A DNA stretch of 41,901 nt from an uncultured Eubacterium sp. GTDB taxonomy: Bacteria; Bacillota; Clostridia; Oscillospirales; Acutalibacteraceae. The translations under genes and the position numbers were made by a program. This document shows positions 24,764-33,150 of the stretch, piece by piece. The stretch spans positions 1 through 41,901 of the forward strand of contig CAJOEV010000012.1 in assembly GCA_905233545.1 (NCBI GenBank). The letters are read 5' to 3'. Numbering within the stretch: the first letter of the stretch is position 1; the number at the start of each line of letters is the position of its first letter. Below the pieces are notes generated by a model that was not told the DNA's origin, made no database searches, and saw only the letters and a list, made by a program, of their open reading frames with translations.

Positions 24764-25343
24764 CCCAGTTACGCCCCTCTCTGCAATACTGAATAAAAAC
24801 ATATTTGCTGACGCCTGCAGTTATTGTGTTGCCTTCTTTAAGCTGAACGGCGTCAGAAAGAACTTCGTCATTATAGTAAGTTATTCCGTTTCCCTGCATT
24901 ACATAAAATTCAATATTTACAGGGTCATAAATAATCGAAAAATGATTATCTCTGCTGACTCTATCATCATTAATATGAATATCATTTTTCATTGAACGTC
25001 CGACAAAATTTTTACCCATATGGATTTCGAATGAACGTCCCCTGTTTTCGCCTTCAATGCAAACGAGCCATCCTGCAATAGGATTGATATTTCTGTCACT
25101 GAAATATTTCGGAACAGTTTTCTGTACCTCGTCAACATTGTTTCTGACCATATTTCTTAGGCTCTGCGTTTTTATGTTATCCTCAACGGAAAAGTTGCTT
25201 CCCTTAGCAATGGTTTTGTTTTCGCCAATATCTAACGACGATGACGAGCCCGAAGCTGTTGAAGAGTCTTTCAGACAATGCGGACAAGTATCATATTTTC
25301 CATTGTCATAAAAATGATTATTCGGACATTTAATGATTGCCAT
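24738..25343 (-). CDS. Zinc-ribbon FHA protein (first gene of the operon)
   Basis: 201 residues from the ATG at 25343, chosen because AAGGAG sits at ideal distance; the longer frame adds MRLRRYK without support. Ribbon-like CPNNHFYDNGKYDTCPHC, a Ser-rich linker, DEVQKTVPKYF, GWLVCIEG and an FHA domain with FVGRSMKN and SRDNH. It is a paralog of the gene at 19899-20558. It lies directly downstream of the consensus promoter at 25399-25427. A soluble phosphothreonine-binding adaptor is the likely role. Confidence 0.85.
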   Translation of the reverse strand: MAIIKCPNNHFYDNGKYDTCPHCLKDSSTASGSSSSLDIGENKTIAKGSNFSVEDNIKTQSLRNMVRNNVDEVQKTVPKYFSDRNINPIAGWLVCIEGENRGRSFEIHMGKNFVGRSMKNDIHINDDRVSRDNHFSIIYDPVNIEFYVMQGNGITYYNDEVLSDAVQLKEGNTITAGVSKYVFIQYCREGRNWDDEEKQDN

Positions 25344-25398
25344 TTTATATCTCCTTAGTCGCAATATAACTAATTATATACATTATATACACTAAAAA

Positions 25399-25427
25399 AT
25401 TATATCATAATATAATTTATGTGTCAA
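25399..25427 (-). promoter_or_regulatory. Consensus sigma-A promoter of the kinase/FHA/ABC operon
   Basis: On the minus strand TTGACA (25422-25427), a 17-bp spacer and TATAAT (25399-25404) match the consensus at all twelve positions. Transcription would start near 25392, about 50 bases before the first gene. The surrounding 25344-25540 is very AT-rich and holds no ORF. I see no clear operator or riboswitch. Confidence 0.85.
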
Positions 25428-25543
25428 CGAAGTTGAGCAATAAACTGAGCAAAAAACATTACATTTGTTTAACATATTCGGCATTATATACAATATGCAA
25501 TTACAAATTTGTAATATTTATGCAAAAGCTATGTTTTTAATAT

Positions 25544-25573
25544 AAAAAACAGCTCAGAAAAGCTCTGAGCTGT
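25544..25573 (-). terminator. Terminator of the pncC transcript
   Basis: On the minus strand the stem CAGCTCAG/CTGAGCTG is followed by TTTTTTATA. It separates the housekeeping genes upstream from the operon promoter. Confidence 0.88.
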
Positions 25574-25581
25574 ATGCTGTG

Positions 25582-26058
25582 CTATTCGTTTCCGATCAAT
25601 TCAATAAGCGTTTGATAAACAAACTCTACTGATGATTTGCGGACCTGATTTCTGCCGATTTCGCCAAATTGTTTTGTACACGTTTTTGTTTCTCCGTTTA
25701 TGAAAAAACCGAAGCAAACCATTCCGACGGGCTTTTTTTCTGTACCGCCCGATGGTCCTGCTACACCCGTTATGCCGACACCAACATTGCTGTTTGCTTT
25801 TTTTGCAACACCGTTTGCCATTTCCTTTGCAACTTCTTCACTGACAACGCCGTGAGCGCTAATCGTTTCTTCATTAACGCCAAGGAGCTCGGTTTTTGCT
25901 TCGTTAGCATAGGTAACAAAGCTCATATCTAGCACCTTTGAAGCGTTTGCAACATTAACAAGAGTTGCCGAGCAAAGCCCGCCCGTGCAGCTTTCTGCAA
26001 ATGCAATATGATAGTTCTTTTCAATCAGCAAGTCAACAAGCTGTTCTTCAAGTTCCAT
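25582..26058 (-). CDS. pncC: Nicotinamide-nucleotide amidohydrolase (CinA C-terminal domain)
   Basis: 158 residues, the length of the stand-alone PncC form without the N-terminal CinA domain. The family signatures AESCTGGL, GVVSEEVA, and GITGVAGPSGGTEKKPVG are all present. The enzyme deamidates NMN to nicotinate mononucleotide for NAD recycling in the cytoplasm. It starts four bases after the CorC-like gene ends, so they share a transcript. AAGGA precedes the ATG. Confidence 0.92.
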   Translation of the reverse strand: MELEEQLVDLLIEKNYHIAFAESCTGGLCSATLVNVANASKVLDMSFVTYANEAKTELLGVNEETISAHGVVSEEVAKEMANGVAKKANSNVGVGITGVAGPSGGTEKKPVGMVCFGFFINGETKTCTKQFGEIGRNQVRKSSVEFVYQTLIELIGNE

Positions 26059-26062
26059 AAAA

Positions 26063-27382
26063 TCAATCCTTGTTTTCTTCTTTATTATCCTTCTTTGTAA
26101 CCGCTGCCGTCTGTATCATATGGTTTTTAACTGCTCTTACGCTGATTATCAAATCATCAGTTTCGCAGATAAATGTTTCGCCATCGTTGGGAACACGCTG
26201 AATAACCGAGCAGACATAGCCGTTGAATGTATCGTATAAATCCTCATCGGTTAAATCAACACCAACAGCTTCGGAAACCTCGCGGATATCCGCACTTCCC
26301 CTTATTCTCCAGCTTCCTTCCGTCAGGAGCTGAATATCCGAAAGCACCTTACCCTCTTCGATATCATACATATCGCCGACAAGTGCTTCCATTAAATCAT
26401 GAAGGGTTATTATGCCCTCAAATCCGCCGTATTCATCAATAATCACAGCAAAGTATCTTCTCTTGATTTTCATCTGCTTGAAAAGAACATTTGCCTTCAT
26501 ACCTTCGGGGGCATAGAACGGCTCGTCAACAGCATTGAGAAGTATCTGAGATTTTGATTTTCTTGAAAGTCTGAAATAATCCTTAGTGTCGAGTATGCCG
26601 ATAATATTTTCGTTATTATCTCTGAAAACGGGATAATATGTATGCCTTGTTTCAAAGATGATTTTATTCCATTCATCAATGCTGCCGTCCGCATCAAGCG
26701 AGTCAACATCAATTCTGTGGGTGCAGATTTGCTCAATAGTTGTATCATTGAACTCAAAAACATTCTGGATTATTTCGTTTTCATAATCATTTATCGTTCC
26801 CTGCTCCCTTCCCTGAGAGAGAAGCATTCTTATTTCCTCTTCAGTTACCTTTTCGTCGTTTTCATTAGGATTTATTCCGAATATTCTCAAAACAAGATTT
26901 GTTGAAACAGTAAGAATGAAAACAATCGGTCTGAAAACAATTGAAACACCGTAAAGCGTTTTTGCCATTCCGAGCGCCATACTCTCGGCTCTTTTCATTG
27001 CAATTCTCTTTGGAACAAGCTCACCGAAAACAAGATTGAAATATGCAAGAATGAGAGTTATTACAACAAGTGTTATTGTGCTTAGCGTTTTTTCACCAAT
27101 ATTAACGCCAGAATTAATAAGCCATTTAACTATCGGCTGAGAAAAGCTATCCGCCGCGAAAGCAGAACTCAAAAGCCCTGCAAGAGTAATTGCAACCTGA
27201 ATTGTTGCAAGAAATCTTGAAGGCTGTTCAACAAGCTTTGAAAGAGTTATTGCTCTCTTGTTTCCCTCGCTTGTCAGCTGGCGCAGTTTTGCGTCATTCA
27301 TTGAAATAACAGCAATTTCCGCGCTTGCAAACACAGCGTTGAGGAATATTAAAACAATTAAAAGAATTATTTTACCAATCAT
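26063..27382 (-). CDS. CNNM/CorC (hemolysin-family) membrane protein with CBS domains
   Basis: 439 residues. An N-terminal DUF21 membrane domain (LLIVLIFLNAVFASAEIAVI, then IQVAITLAGLLSSAFAA and further helices) is followed by a paired CBS region (about 205-335, HRIDVDSLDADGS, YFAVIIDEYGGFEGIITLHD) and a C-terminal CorC/HlyC domain. Bacterial members of this family (CorC, YhdP, MpfA) take part in Mg2+ export or homeostasis; the old hemolysin name has little support. The gene leads a two-gene unit with pncC. Confidence 0.88.
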   Translation of the reverse strand: MIGKIILLIVLIFLNAVFASAEIAVISMNDAKLRQLTSEGNKRAITLSKLVEQPSRFLATIQVAITLAGLLSSAFAADSFSQPIVKWLINSGVNIGEKTLSTITLVVITLILAYFNLVFGELVPKRIAMKRAESMALGMAKTLYGVSIVFRPIVFILTVSTNLVLRIFGINPNENDEKVTEEEIRMLLSQGREQGTINDYENEIIQNVFEFNDTTIEQICTHRIDVDSLDADGSIDEWNKIIFETRHTYYPVFRDNNENIIGILDTKDYFRLSRKSKSQILLNAVDEPFYAPEGMKANVLFKQMKIKRRYFAVIIDEYGGFEGIITLHDLMEALVGDMYDIEEGKVLSDIQLLTEGSWRIRGSADIREVSEAVGVDLTDEDLYDTFNGYVCSVIQRVPNDGETFICETDDLIISVRAVKNHMIQTAAVTKKDNKEENKD

Positions 27383-27451
27383 TTTATGTTCCGTTTTTTA
27401 TATAAGTTTGGAGTGTGGAGTTTCTGACAACTAACCACTTGTCACTTGCCA

Positions 27452-28303
27452 CTACTCTATTCCATTCTGAATTTTTGCGGCAGTCAGAGTATTTTTCATA
27501 AGCATTGAAATTGTCATAGGACCTACGCCTCCGGGAACGGGGGTGATGAATGAACACTTGTCCTTAACGTCCTCAAAATCAACATCACCGCAGAGCTTTC
27601 CGTTTTCATCCCTGTCCATACCGACATCAATAACAACAGCGCCCTCTTTTACCATATTGCTTTTAACAAATTTCGCCTTGCCGATTGCAACAACAAGAAT
27701 ATCCGCGCTTGCGGCTGCTTCTTCAAGATTCTTTGTTCTTGAATGAGTTATTTCAACGGTTGCGTTTTCATGAAGAAGAAGCATTGCCATAGGCTTGCCG
27801 ACAATATTGCTTCTACCGATAACAACAGCCTTTTTACCGCTTATATCAATGCCCGTTGATTTTATAAGCTCAACGATTCCTGCAGGCGTGCAGGGAAGAA
27901 AGCTATAGTCGCCAATCATAATTTTGCCGACATTTTCAGGATGGAACGCGTCAACATCCTTTATCGGGTCGATAAGATTGATTACCTCTTTATCATCAAG
28001 ATGCTCGGGCAGCGGAAGCTGACAGAGAATTCCGTTTATGCTTTTATCCTGATTAAGCTCTTTAACAAGATTGTTAAGCTCCTCCTGGGTTGTTTCCTTA
28101 GGAAGAGCATATTTTTTGCTGTAAAATCCGCATTCCTCGCAGGCTTTTTCCTTGTTGCGTACATAGACCTGTGATGCGGAGTCGTCGCCTACAATAATAA
28201 CTGCAAGCCCGGGGGTTACGCCCTGCTTTTTGAGCTGTTCACATTCGTTTTTAACCTGCGCCTTAACGCTTGCCGAAACGGCTTTTCCGTCAATTATCTG
28301 CAT
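27452..28303 (-). CDS. folD: Methylenetetrahydrofolate dehydrogenase/cyclohydrolase
   Basis: 283 residues from the ATG at 28303 (GAGGAT upstream); a GTG at 28318 is an alternative. Motifs are [13 protein letters not shown] (catalytic Lys and Tyr region), LPLPEHLD, the nucleotide site [13 protein letters not shown] and the C-terminal [11 protein letters not shown]. It interconverts 5,10-methylene- and 10-formyl-tetrahydrofolate in the cytoplasm. It overlaps the end of lgt by 14 bases. Confidence 0.96.
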   Translation of the reverse strand: MQIIDGKAVSASVKAQVKNECEQLKKQGVTPGLAVIIVGDDSASQVYVRNKEKACEECGFYSKKYALPKETTQEELNNLVKELNQDKSINGILCQLPLPEHLDDKEVINLIDPIKDVDAFHPENVGKIMIGDYSFLPCTPAGIVELIKSTGIDISGKKAVVIGRSNIVGKPMAMLLLHENATVEITHSRTKNLEEAAASADILVVAIGKAKFVKSNMVKEGAVVIDVGMDRDENGKLCGDVDFEDVKDKCSFITPVPGGVGPMTISMLMKNTLTAAKIQNGIE

Positions 28304-29276
28304 TTTCTTTATCCTCACTTTTTACATCTTTTTTATCAACAACTATCTCGGACAGTTCATCGTCTTTTTCCTCAACAGGTGCTTCAATTATCGGGAGCAT
28401 TCTGTACGGCAGAGTATTCTTCTTTACTCTTATCATAAAGAAGATAAAGAACGCCAGCGCAACAACAACAATTATCATTGAAAGCAGCTGAGAAACTCTT
28501 AAATTCGTGTTTACGATATAGAGCGAATCCGTTCTCATTCCCTCGACAATCATTCTTTCAGCACCGTAAAGAACACCGTAAAGCATAAAGATTTCACCCT
28601 TGAATTTTCTGTATTTGTTAACGATTATATGAAGAATCAGGAAGCTGAGAAGACACCATACGCTTTCATATAAAAAGGTCGGATGAACGGGTAAAGCGGG
28701 GTCAACATCCATTCCCTTTGCCGAAAGTGCTGACGCTGACGCTTCAAGGGTTTCCTTGATTTTCGGCGACCACATTCTGAAAAGCGCCGTTTCGGTATTT
28801 GTACCGAAGGCTTCCTGGTTGAAGAAATTGCCCCATCTTCCGATACCCTGACCGATAAGCAGTCCGAGAGCACCCAGATCAAGCAGATTGAGATAGTCAA
28901 TTTTGCCGACCTTACAGCCTATTGCAGCACCTAAAAGCGCACCGATAATTCCGCCGTAGATTGCAATTCCGCCATTCCAGATGGCAGGAATTTCGCTTAA
29001 ATGCTTGGCGTAGTATTCCCATTCAAAAGCAACATAATATACTCTTGCGCCAATGATTCCGAAAATTGTTCCCCAGAGAAGAACATCGGTCATTCCGTCA
29101 AGACTCATCTTCCACTTGTATGCGCCCCTGCCTCCGTACAAAACCGCAAGCGCAAATCCAAAGGCTATGATTATTCCGTACCAGTGAAACTGATGACCGA
29201 AAAGAGTAAATGCAACGGACGGAAGATTGAAATCAATTCCGAGCCCGTCAAAATATACATGGGTGAAATCAGACAT
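28290..29276 (-). CDS. lgt: Prolipoprotein diacylglyceryl transferase
   Basis: 328 residues with about seven TM helices. Lgt hallmarks are visible: [35 protein letters not shown] and the signature [13 protein letters not shown]. It transfers diacylglycerol to the lipobox Cys of lipoprotein precursors at the outer face of the membrane. The last 50 residues are charged and longer than usual, and their codons run into folD. AAGGAG precedes the ATG. Confidence 0.95.
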   Translation of the reverse strand: MSDFTHVYFDGLGIDFNLPSVAFTLFGHQFHWYGIIIAFGFALAVLYGGRGAYKWKMSLDGMTDVLLWGTIFGIIGARVYYVAFEWEYYAKHLSEIPAIWNGGIAIYGGIIGALLGAAIGCKVGKIDYLNLLDLGALGLLIGQGIGRWGNFFNQEAFGTNTETALFRMWSPKIKETLEASASALSAKGMDVDPALPVHPTFLYESVWCLLSFLILHIIVNKYRKFKGEIFMLYGVLYGAERMIVEGMRTDSLYIVNTNLRVSQLLSMIIVVVALAFFIFFMIRVKKNTLPYRMLPIIEAPVEEKDDELSEIVVDKKDVKSEDKENADN

Positions 29277-29294
29277 AGTTATCTCCTTGTATTA

Positions 29295-29325
29295 ATGCAA
29301 AATGCAAAATGCATAATGCAAAATT
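29295..29325. repeat. ATGCAAA-type tandem repeat (left copy)
   Basis: Four imperfect units of ATGCAAA/ATGCATA lie between lgt and the four-helix-bundle gene. The same motif occurs in the opposite orientation on the other side of that gene. Confidence 0.8.
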
Positions 29326-29353
29326 ATTTTGACAAACTTAAATCAGTCAAAGA

Positions 29354-29704
29354 TTATAAATTATTTTGAGCTGTTTTTGATATAGCCGTAATTATTCTTT
29401 CTAATTCTACAACATCAGAAAACAAAGAATCAAACTCTTTGTTAGAAATATAATCTGTATCTTTTAACAATCTAAGCCAATACTTTGTTTCCGATGTTTC
29501 TTTCAATGATATATGAATTTTTGCAATAAAATCCTTTTTGCTTTGAGCATGCTGTGCCTCGGAAATATTTGCTCCTATACTTGTTCCGGATTTAAGCACT
29601 TGTGTTGTAATCACTCTTGGTGATTTTTCAGCATCAAGTTTTTTGCACATTTTTACAATTCTAACAGCAAACCTATAGCTTTTTTCCACAACAATATTAT
29701 CCAT
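29354..29704 (-). CDS. Four-helix-bundle protein, S23/IVP family
   Basis: 116 residues. The pattern EKSYRFAVRIVKMCKKL, QVLKSGTSIGANISEA and KETSETKYWLRLLKDT is typical of the 23S-intervening-sequence-protein (S23, four-helix bundle) family, usually 110-130 residues. These proteins occur inside rRNA intervening sequences, near diversity-generating retroelements, or alone as here; the molecular role is not known. No reverse transcriptase or rRNA is nearby. It lies between two blocks of ATGCAAA repeats, breaking up the lgt and peptidase genes, so it may be a moved-in cassette. The ribosome site is weak (GGGAT). Confidence 0.85.
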   Translation of the reverse strand: MDNIVVEKSYRFAVRIVKMCKKLDAEKSPRVITTQVLKSGTSIGANISEAQHAQSKKDFIAKIHISLKETSETKYWLRLLKDTDYISNKEFDSLFSDVVELERIITAISKTAQNNL

Positions 29705-29733
29705 ATTTTTTCAATATCCCATTAATAACTATT

Positions 29734-29827
29734 CATTTTGCATTTTGCATTATGCATTTTGCATTCTAAATCGGGTGTGGGTGCCCCACCCTCAATTTTG
29801 CATTTTGCATTATGCATTTTGCATTTT
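29734..29827. repeat. Two direct copies of the TTTTGCAT-type repeat
   Basis: Nearly identical blocks of CATTTTG units lie at 29734-29765 and 29794-29827, separated by a short GC-rich inverted sequence (GGGTGTGGGTGCCCCACCC). The second block contains the last codons (KMQNA) and stop of the M16 peptidase gene. Together with 29295-29325 they bracket the four-helix-bundle gene. Confidence 0.8.
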
Positions 29828-31102
29828 ATTCTTGCTAATCACTACCGACAATGCTGAATACTGCTCATTCATCATATTTGAAAGGCGCCTTTCGATATCC
29901 GAAACGGTAATATCTCGATAAATATTGACCGCGTCGAAAATGCTCCATTTATTGAATTCGCACGCAATCAGAGTGTTTGCAATACTGTCGATGTCGTTGA
30001 ACGACATTATTTCTTTTCCGTAGAGCGTTCTTCTTACACTTTCAAAAAGTTCGGGGTCTATGCCCTCTTTTTTGATTCTTGCAATCTCCGCTTTTATGGC
30101 TTTTGCAACCTCTTCGGGCTTTTCGCTTTCGCCCTCAAAGATAACCGATTCAAAGCCGTATCCCGTGAAATACTCCTTTGAAAAAGTTGAGTTAATCAAA
30201 CCGTTTTCAAAAAGCTCCGTGTAAAGGGGCGAAGTCTTGCCTGCAATAACCTCAAGAAGAATGCTTGTTTCAATATATTCCCTGAAAGTCGGAAGAGGTT
30301 TTTCGCACGCTTCCTTATATCCGAAGCTGAAAACGGGAACAGAAAGTTCAAGATTATGTTCAATATAGCTTTGAACAATTTCCCTGGGCTCGTCCTCAAA
30401 TGATTTTTCAATTGAAAGCTCCTCCGACGGTTTGAGATATTCATCGCAAACCTCAAGAACATCGCTTGTTTCAACATTTCCAACTACAACAAGCGCCATA
30501 TTGTGAAGATTATAGAAAGTGTTATAACAGCTGTAAAGCAGCTTGTCCGTTATCTGAGCGATTGACTCAACAGTTCCTGCAATATCAATTTTTACAGGGT
30601 GGTTATGATAGAAGCATCTTAAAAGATTAAACATGCTCATCCAGCCTGCTTCATCAAGATACATTCTTATTTCCTGTGCAATAATCCCCTGCTCTTTTTC
30701 AACTGTCTGCGCGGTGAAATACGGGTTCTGAACAAAATCAAGAAGAATTTTCAGGCTCTCTTTGAAATTGTCACTGCACTGAAAAAGATAGCAGGTCTTA
30801 TCAAAGGAGGTGTATGCATTCGCGCTTGCGCCCGTTTTTGCATATCTTTCAAACGCACCGAGTTCCTCGCTCTCAAAAAGCTTGTGTTCAAGAAAATGAG
30901 CAATTCCCTCGGGCACCTCAGTCCATTCCTCGCAGTCGGAACGCTTGAATCGGGTATCGATTGAGCCGTAGTTCGTTCCGAAAATCGCATAGGCGGAAGA
31001 ATAGTTTTCCTTGGGCATTACAAAGATTTTGAGTCCCGAAGGGTGGTTAATTTCAAAATATCTCTCTTTGAGGATTTCGGATTTTATTTCTTTGATATCC
31101 AT
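29810..31102 (-). CDS. M16-family zinc peptidase, YmfH-like
   Basis: 430 residues. The inverted zinc motif HFLEH (69-73) lies within EGIAHFLEHKLFE, with a downstream acidic helix EKEQGIIAQEIRMY supplying the third ligand, so it should be active. Length and single-subunit size fit the M16B class. It starts in a TAATG overlap with the partner lacking the zinc motif, matching the YmfF-YmfH pairs of Firmicutes. Its last five codons and stop come from a tandem repeat block, so the natural C-terminus may have been altered. Confidence 0.9.
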   Translation of the reverse strand: MDIKEIKSEILKERYFEINHPSGLKIFVMPKENYSSAYAIFGTNYGSIDTRFKRSDCEEWTEVPEGIAHFLEHKLFESEELGAFERYAKTGASANAYTSFDKTCYLFQCSDNFKESLKILLDFVQNPYFTAQTVEKEQGIIAQEIRMYLDEAGWMSMFNLLRCFYHNHPVKIDIAGTVESIAQITDKLLYSCYNTFYNLHNMALVVVGNVETSDVLEVCDEYLKPSEELSIEKSFEDEPREIVQSYIEHNLELSVPVFSFGYKEACEKPLPTFREYIETSILLEVIAGKTSPLYTELFENGLINSTFSKEYFTGYGFESVIFEGESEKPEEVAKAIKAEIARIKKEGIDPELFESVRRTLYGKEIMSFNDIDSIANTLIACEFNKWSIFDAVNIYRDITVSDIERRLSNMMNEQYSALSVVISKNKMQNA

Positions 31103-32382
31103 TATTCACCCTCCTTTTTTGAAACGAGCTTATATATTGAATCAAGGCTCAAAAGCGAAGCACATTCAACAATTTCGTCTCTTTTTACAGCCCGGTTTTC
31201 AGCAGCGGACTCAGAAGGTGAAATTGTTTTATTATCGCATATCTGGTTTACATACCAGCTCAAAAGTGAAACAGAATCATCTAAAACGCTGTTAATAGCG
31301 TCGCCGATAGCCATTTTGCCTGCGCTGAATTCTTCGTCAATATTGCCGTTTTTGATATCGTTTAACTGGTTGAGAATTTCATCAACCGCTTTATCCATAT
31401 TCTCTTCTTCGCAGCCGCACTGAATTATTACGTTGCTTTTTCTTCTGTCGTATCTCGCTGAACAGTAGTAGCAAAGCGAAAGCTTTTCACGGACATTATT
31501 AAAGAGCTTTGAATAAGGTCCTCCGCCGAAAACATCGCTGAAAAGGCGCATTTTCGGATTGCCTTCAAATTCGCTTTGATTGTTAACTCTGAATCCAAGA
31601 ACAAGCTTGCCCTGCTTAACATCCATTCTGTCGGTCACGGTTTTAACCTTATCTGCTTTTGCAACAAAAACACTGCTCACAGGCGGAATATAGTTTCTCT
31701 CAACCGAGCCGAAATATTTTTTTGCGGTTTCACAAATGCCGTTAATATCGGCATTGCCGACAACGGTTATCTGTATTTTTGAAGAATTAATAAGGTATTC
31801 AAGCGAGCTTTTCAGAACATTTGAATCAACCCTGTTAATGCTATTTATATCGCCATATTTATTGATTGAAAACGGCTCATTTTCAAACATAATGCTTTCA
31901 AGACGGCGAAGCGCAAAAACTCTTTTATCGTTTTCTTCACTTTCAATTCTTTCAATAAGAAGTCTTTTTTCGCGTTTAATATCCTCATTGAAAAAATCAC
32001 CGTTTTCATCAAGCTTAACTTCAAAAACAAGCTTGCAGAGAAAATCGAATAACTCAGCGCTGATAACCTCTTCACCGATTGCAAATCTGTCGTCAAGACA
32101 AGATGCCTCAATTGTTATGCACTGGTTTTCCCCGAGCTTGGAAATAAAAGTATTAATGCTTGCGCCGTAGAGCATTGCAAGCTTTTTGTTGAATGCACCG
32201 AGGTCGGGACAGCTTTTTGTTGTTTGCGAAATAAGATATGCAAGAAGCGCATTAGCCGACGCTGTTTCTTCTTTTAAAGGAACAACAAAACTAAGCGCAA
32301 TTTCATTTGTCTTGAACCTATCTGCGCCGACGCTGATGATATCAACGCCGTCATTAATGTTTATCTTTGAAAAATCCTTCAT
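31102..32382 (-). CDS. M16-family protein without zinc motif, YmfF-like
   Basis: 426 residues with the M16 fold pattern, for example NALLAYLISQTTKSCPDLGAFN and SVFGGGPYSKLFNNVREKLSLCYYCSARY. At the place of HxxEH there is no matching His-Glu pair, so it is probably the non-catalytic subunit that completes the chamber with the downstream peptidase. The two are translationally coupled (TAATG). The ATG at 32382 follows GGTGAT. Confidence 0.85.
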   Translation of the reverse strand: MKDFSKININDGVDIISVGADRFKTNEIALSFVVPLKEETASANALLAYLISQTTKSCPDLGAFNKKLAMLYGASINTFISKLGENQCITIEASCLDDRFAIGEEVISAELFDFLCKLVFEVKLDENGDFFNEDIKREKRLLIERIESEENDKRVFALRRLESIMFENEPFSINKYGDINSINRVDSNVLKSSLEYLINSSKIQITVVGNADINGICETAKKYFGSVERNYIPPVSSVFVAKADKVKTVTDRMDVKQGKLVLGFRVNNQSEFEGNPKMRLFSDVFGGGPYSKLFNNVREKLSLCYYCSARYDRRKSNVIIQCGCEEENMDKAVDEILNQLNDIKNGNIDEEFSAGKMAIGDAINSVLDDSVSLLSWYVNQICDNKTISPSESAAENRAVKRDEIVECASLLSLDSIYKLVSKKEGE

Positions 32383-32410
32383 TTTATCACCAATAAATTA
32401 ATACTAAGTT

Positions 32411-32458
32411 TTAACCAGCGAACTCATATACTAATACAGTTTTGAGTTCACTGGTTAA
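32411..32458. repeat. Inverted repeat between two minus-strand operons
   Basis: The arms TTAACCAGCGAACTCA and TGAGTTCACTGGTTAA pair over 16 bases with one mismatch around a 16-nt loop. No T-run follows on the minus strand. It could be a terminator of the small-protein operon, a processing site or an operator before the peptidase pair. Confidence 0.55.
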
Positions 32459-32493
32459 CTATAACATATTATCAGCAAAATTTCCATATTTTA

Positions 32494-32799
32494 TTATAAC
32501 AAAATATACAAAAGCGCCAAAATCAGCATATTATCCGCTTTTTCTCTTGCAAGAATAAGAATGAGAGCAAGAATTATTCCTTTTGAAGAATCGTCACTGC
32601 TTGTTAAATCACCGAGGATATCAAACATTGAAAAGACCGAAGAATCCGCGCTTTTCTTTTCATTTTTATGCTCTTTTTTTGCTTCATTCTGTGGATTATC
32701 ATTTTGAACGCTCTGTTCTGAATAGCTCTTTGCCCTCTCCTGCATTTCCTGAACCCGTCTTTTTGCTTCATTGATATCCGAGGCGGAAAAATGCGCCAT
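32494..32799 (-). CDS. Small protein with hydrophobic C-terminus, function unknown
   Basis: 101 residues. A charged, helical N-terminal half (NEAKRRVQEMQERAKSYSE), a Lys/Asn/Glu-rich middle and a strongly hydrophobic end (KGIILALILILAREKADNML) suggest a tail-anchored or peripheral membrane protein. It starts in a TAATG overlap with the preceding small gene. I do not recognise a family. Confidence 0.7.
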   Translation of the reverse strand: MAHFSASDINEAKRRVQEMQERAKSYSEQSVQNDNPQNEAKKEHKNEKKSADSSVFSMFDILGDLTSSDDSSKGIILALILILAREKADNMLILALLYILL

Positions 32800-33146
32800 T
32801 AAAACAGCTCCTTCAGATACGGAAGCACTTCAAAAAGCTTCATAATTCTTATTGCATTATCGGCTTTTCTTTGGGATTCAGGCGAAAGATGGGGCTTGAG
32901 CGCATTTATTAAATCGGTGTTTTTGGATGATTCGGAATTCATTTTATCAAATATCTTCTTGGCTCTCATCATCATCTGAAAATCAGATGAGTTCAATCCG
33001 AGATTTGCAGCCGCGCTTTGCTGAGTCTGAGGAGCAGGCAGCGAGGAGCTTTTGTTTTCCTCACCTAAAATTGAACTCGCAACACCTTTCAGCATTTCAA
33101 TATCCTCACTTGAAAGCGAAGATACTATTTCATTTATGTTGTCCAT
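32799..33146 (-). CDS. Small helical protein, function unknown
   Basis: 115 residues, soluble and mostly helical, with two predicted helical blocks (SLSSEDIEMLKGVASSILGE and ESQRKADNAIRIMKLFEVLP) joined by a Ser/Gln-rich linker. It lies four bases after the preceding small gene and overlaps the next. I do not recognise a family. Confidence 0.7.
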   Translation of the reverse strand: MDNINEIVSSLSSEDIEMLKGVASSILGEENKSSSLPAPQTQQSAAANLGLNSSDFQMMMRAKKIFDKMNSESSKNTDLINALKPHLSPESQRKADNAIRIMKLFEVLPYLKELF

Positions 33147-33150
33147 TTAT

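Noticed and set aside
24738-24802. Longer start of the VWA-FHA protein at 24802
   Set aside because: No ribosome site precedes it, and the residues before MMKK spoil the normal signal-peptide start.
2300-25343. Type VII or type VI secretion locus
   Set aside because: FHA, kinase and phosphatase genes occur in such loci, but there is no FtsK/EssC ATPase, WXG100 protein, sheath, ClpV or TssJLM-like gene here.
29295-29827. Diversity-generating retroelement around the four-helix-bundle protein
   Set aside because: No reverse transcriptase, template repeat or variable repeat is present; the family also occurs alone.
32411-32458. Call as a definite terminator
   Set aside because: The stem is strong but there is no T-run on the minus strand, so it is kept only as an inverted repeat.
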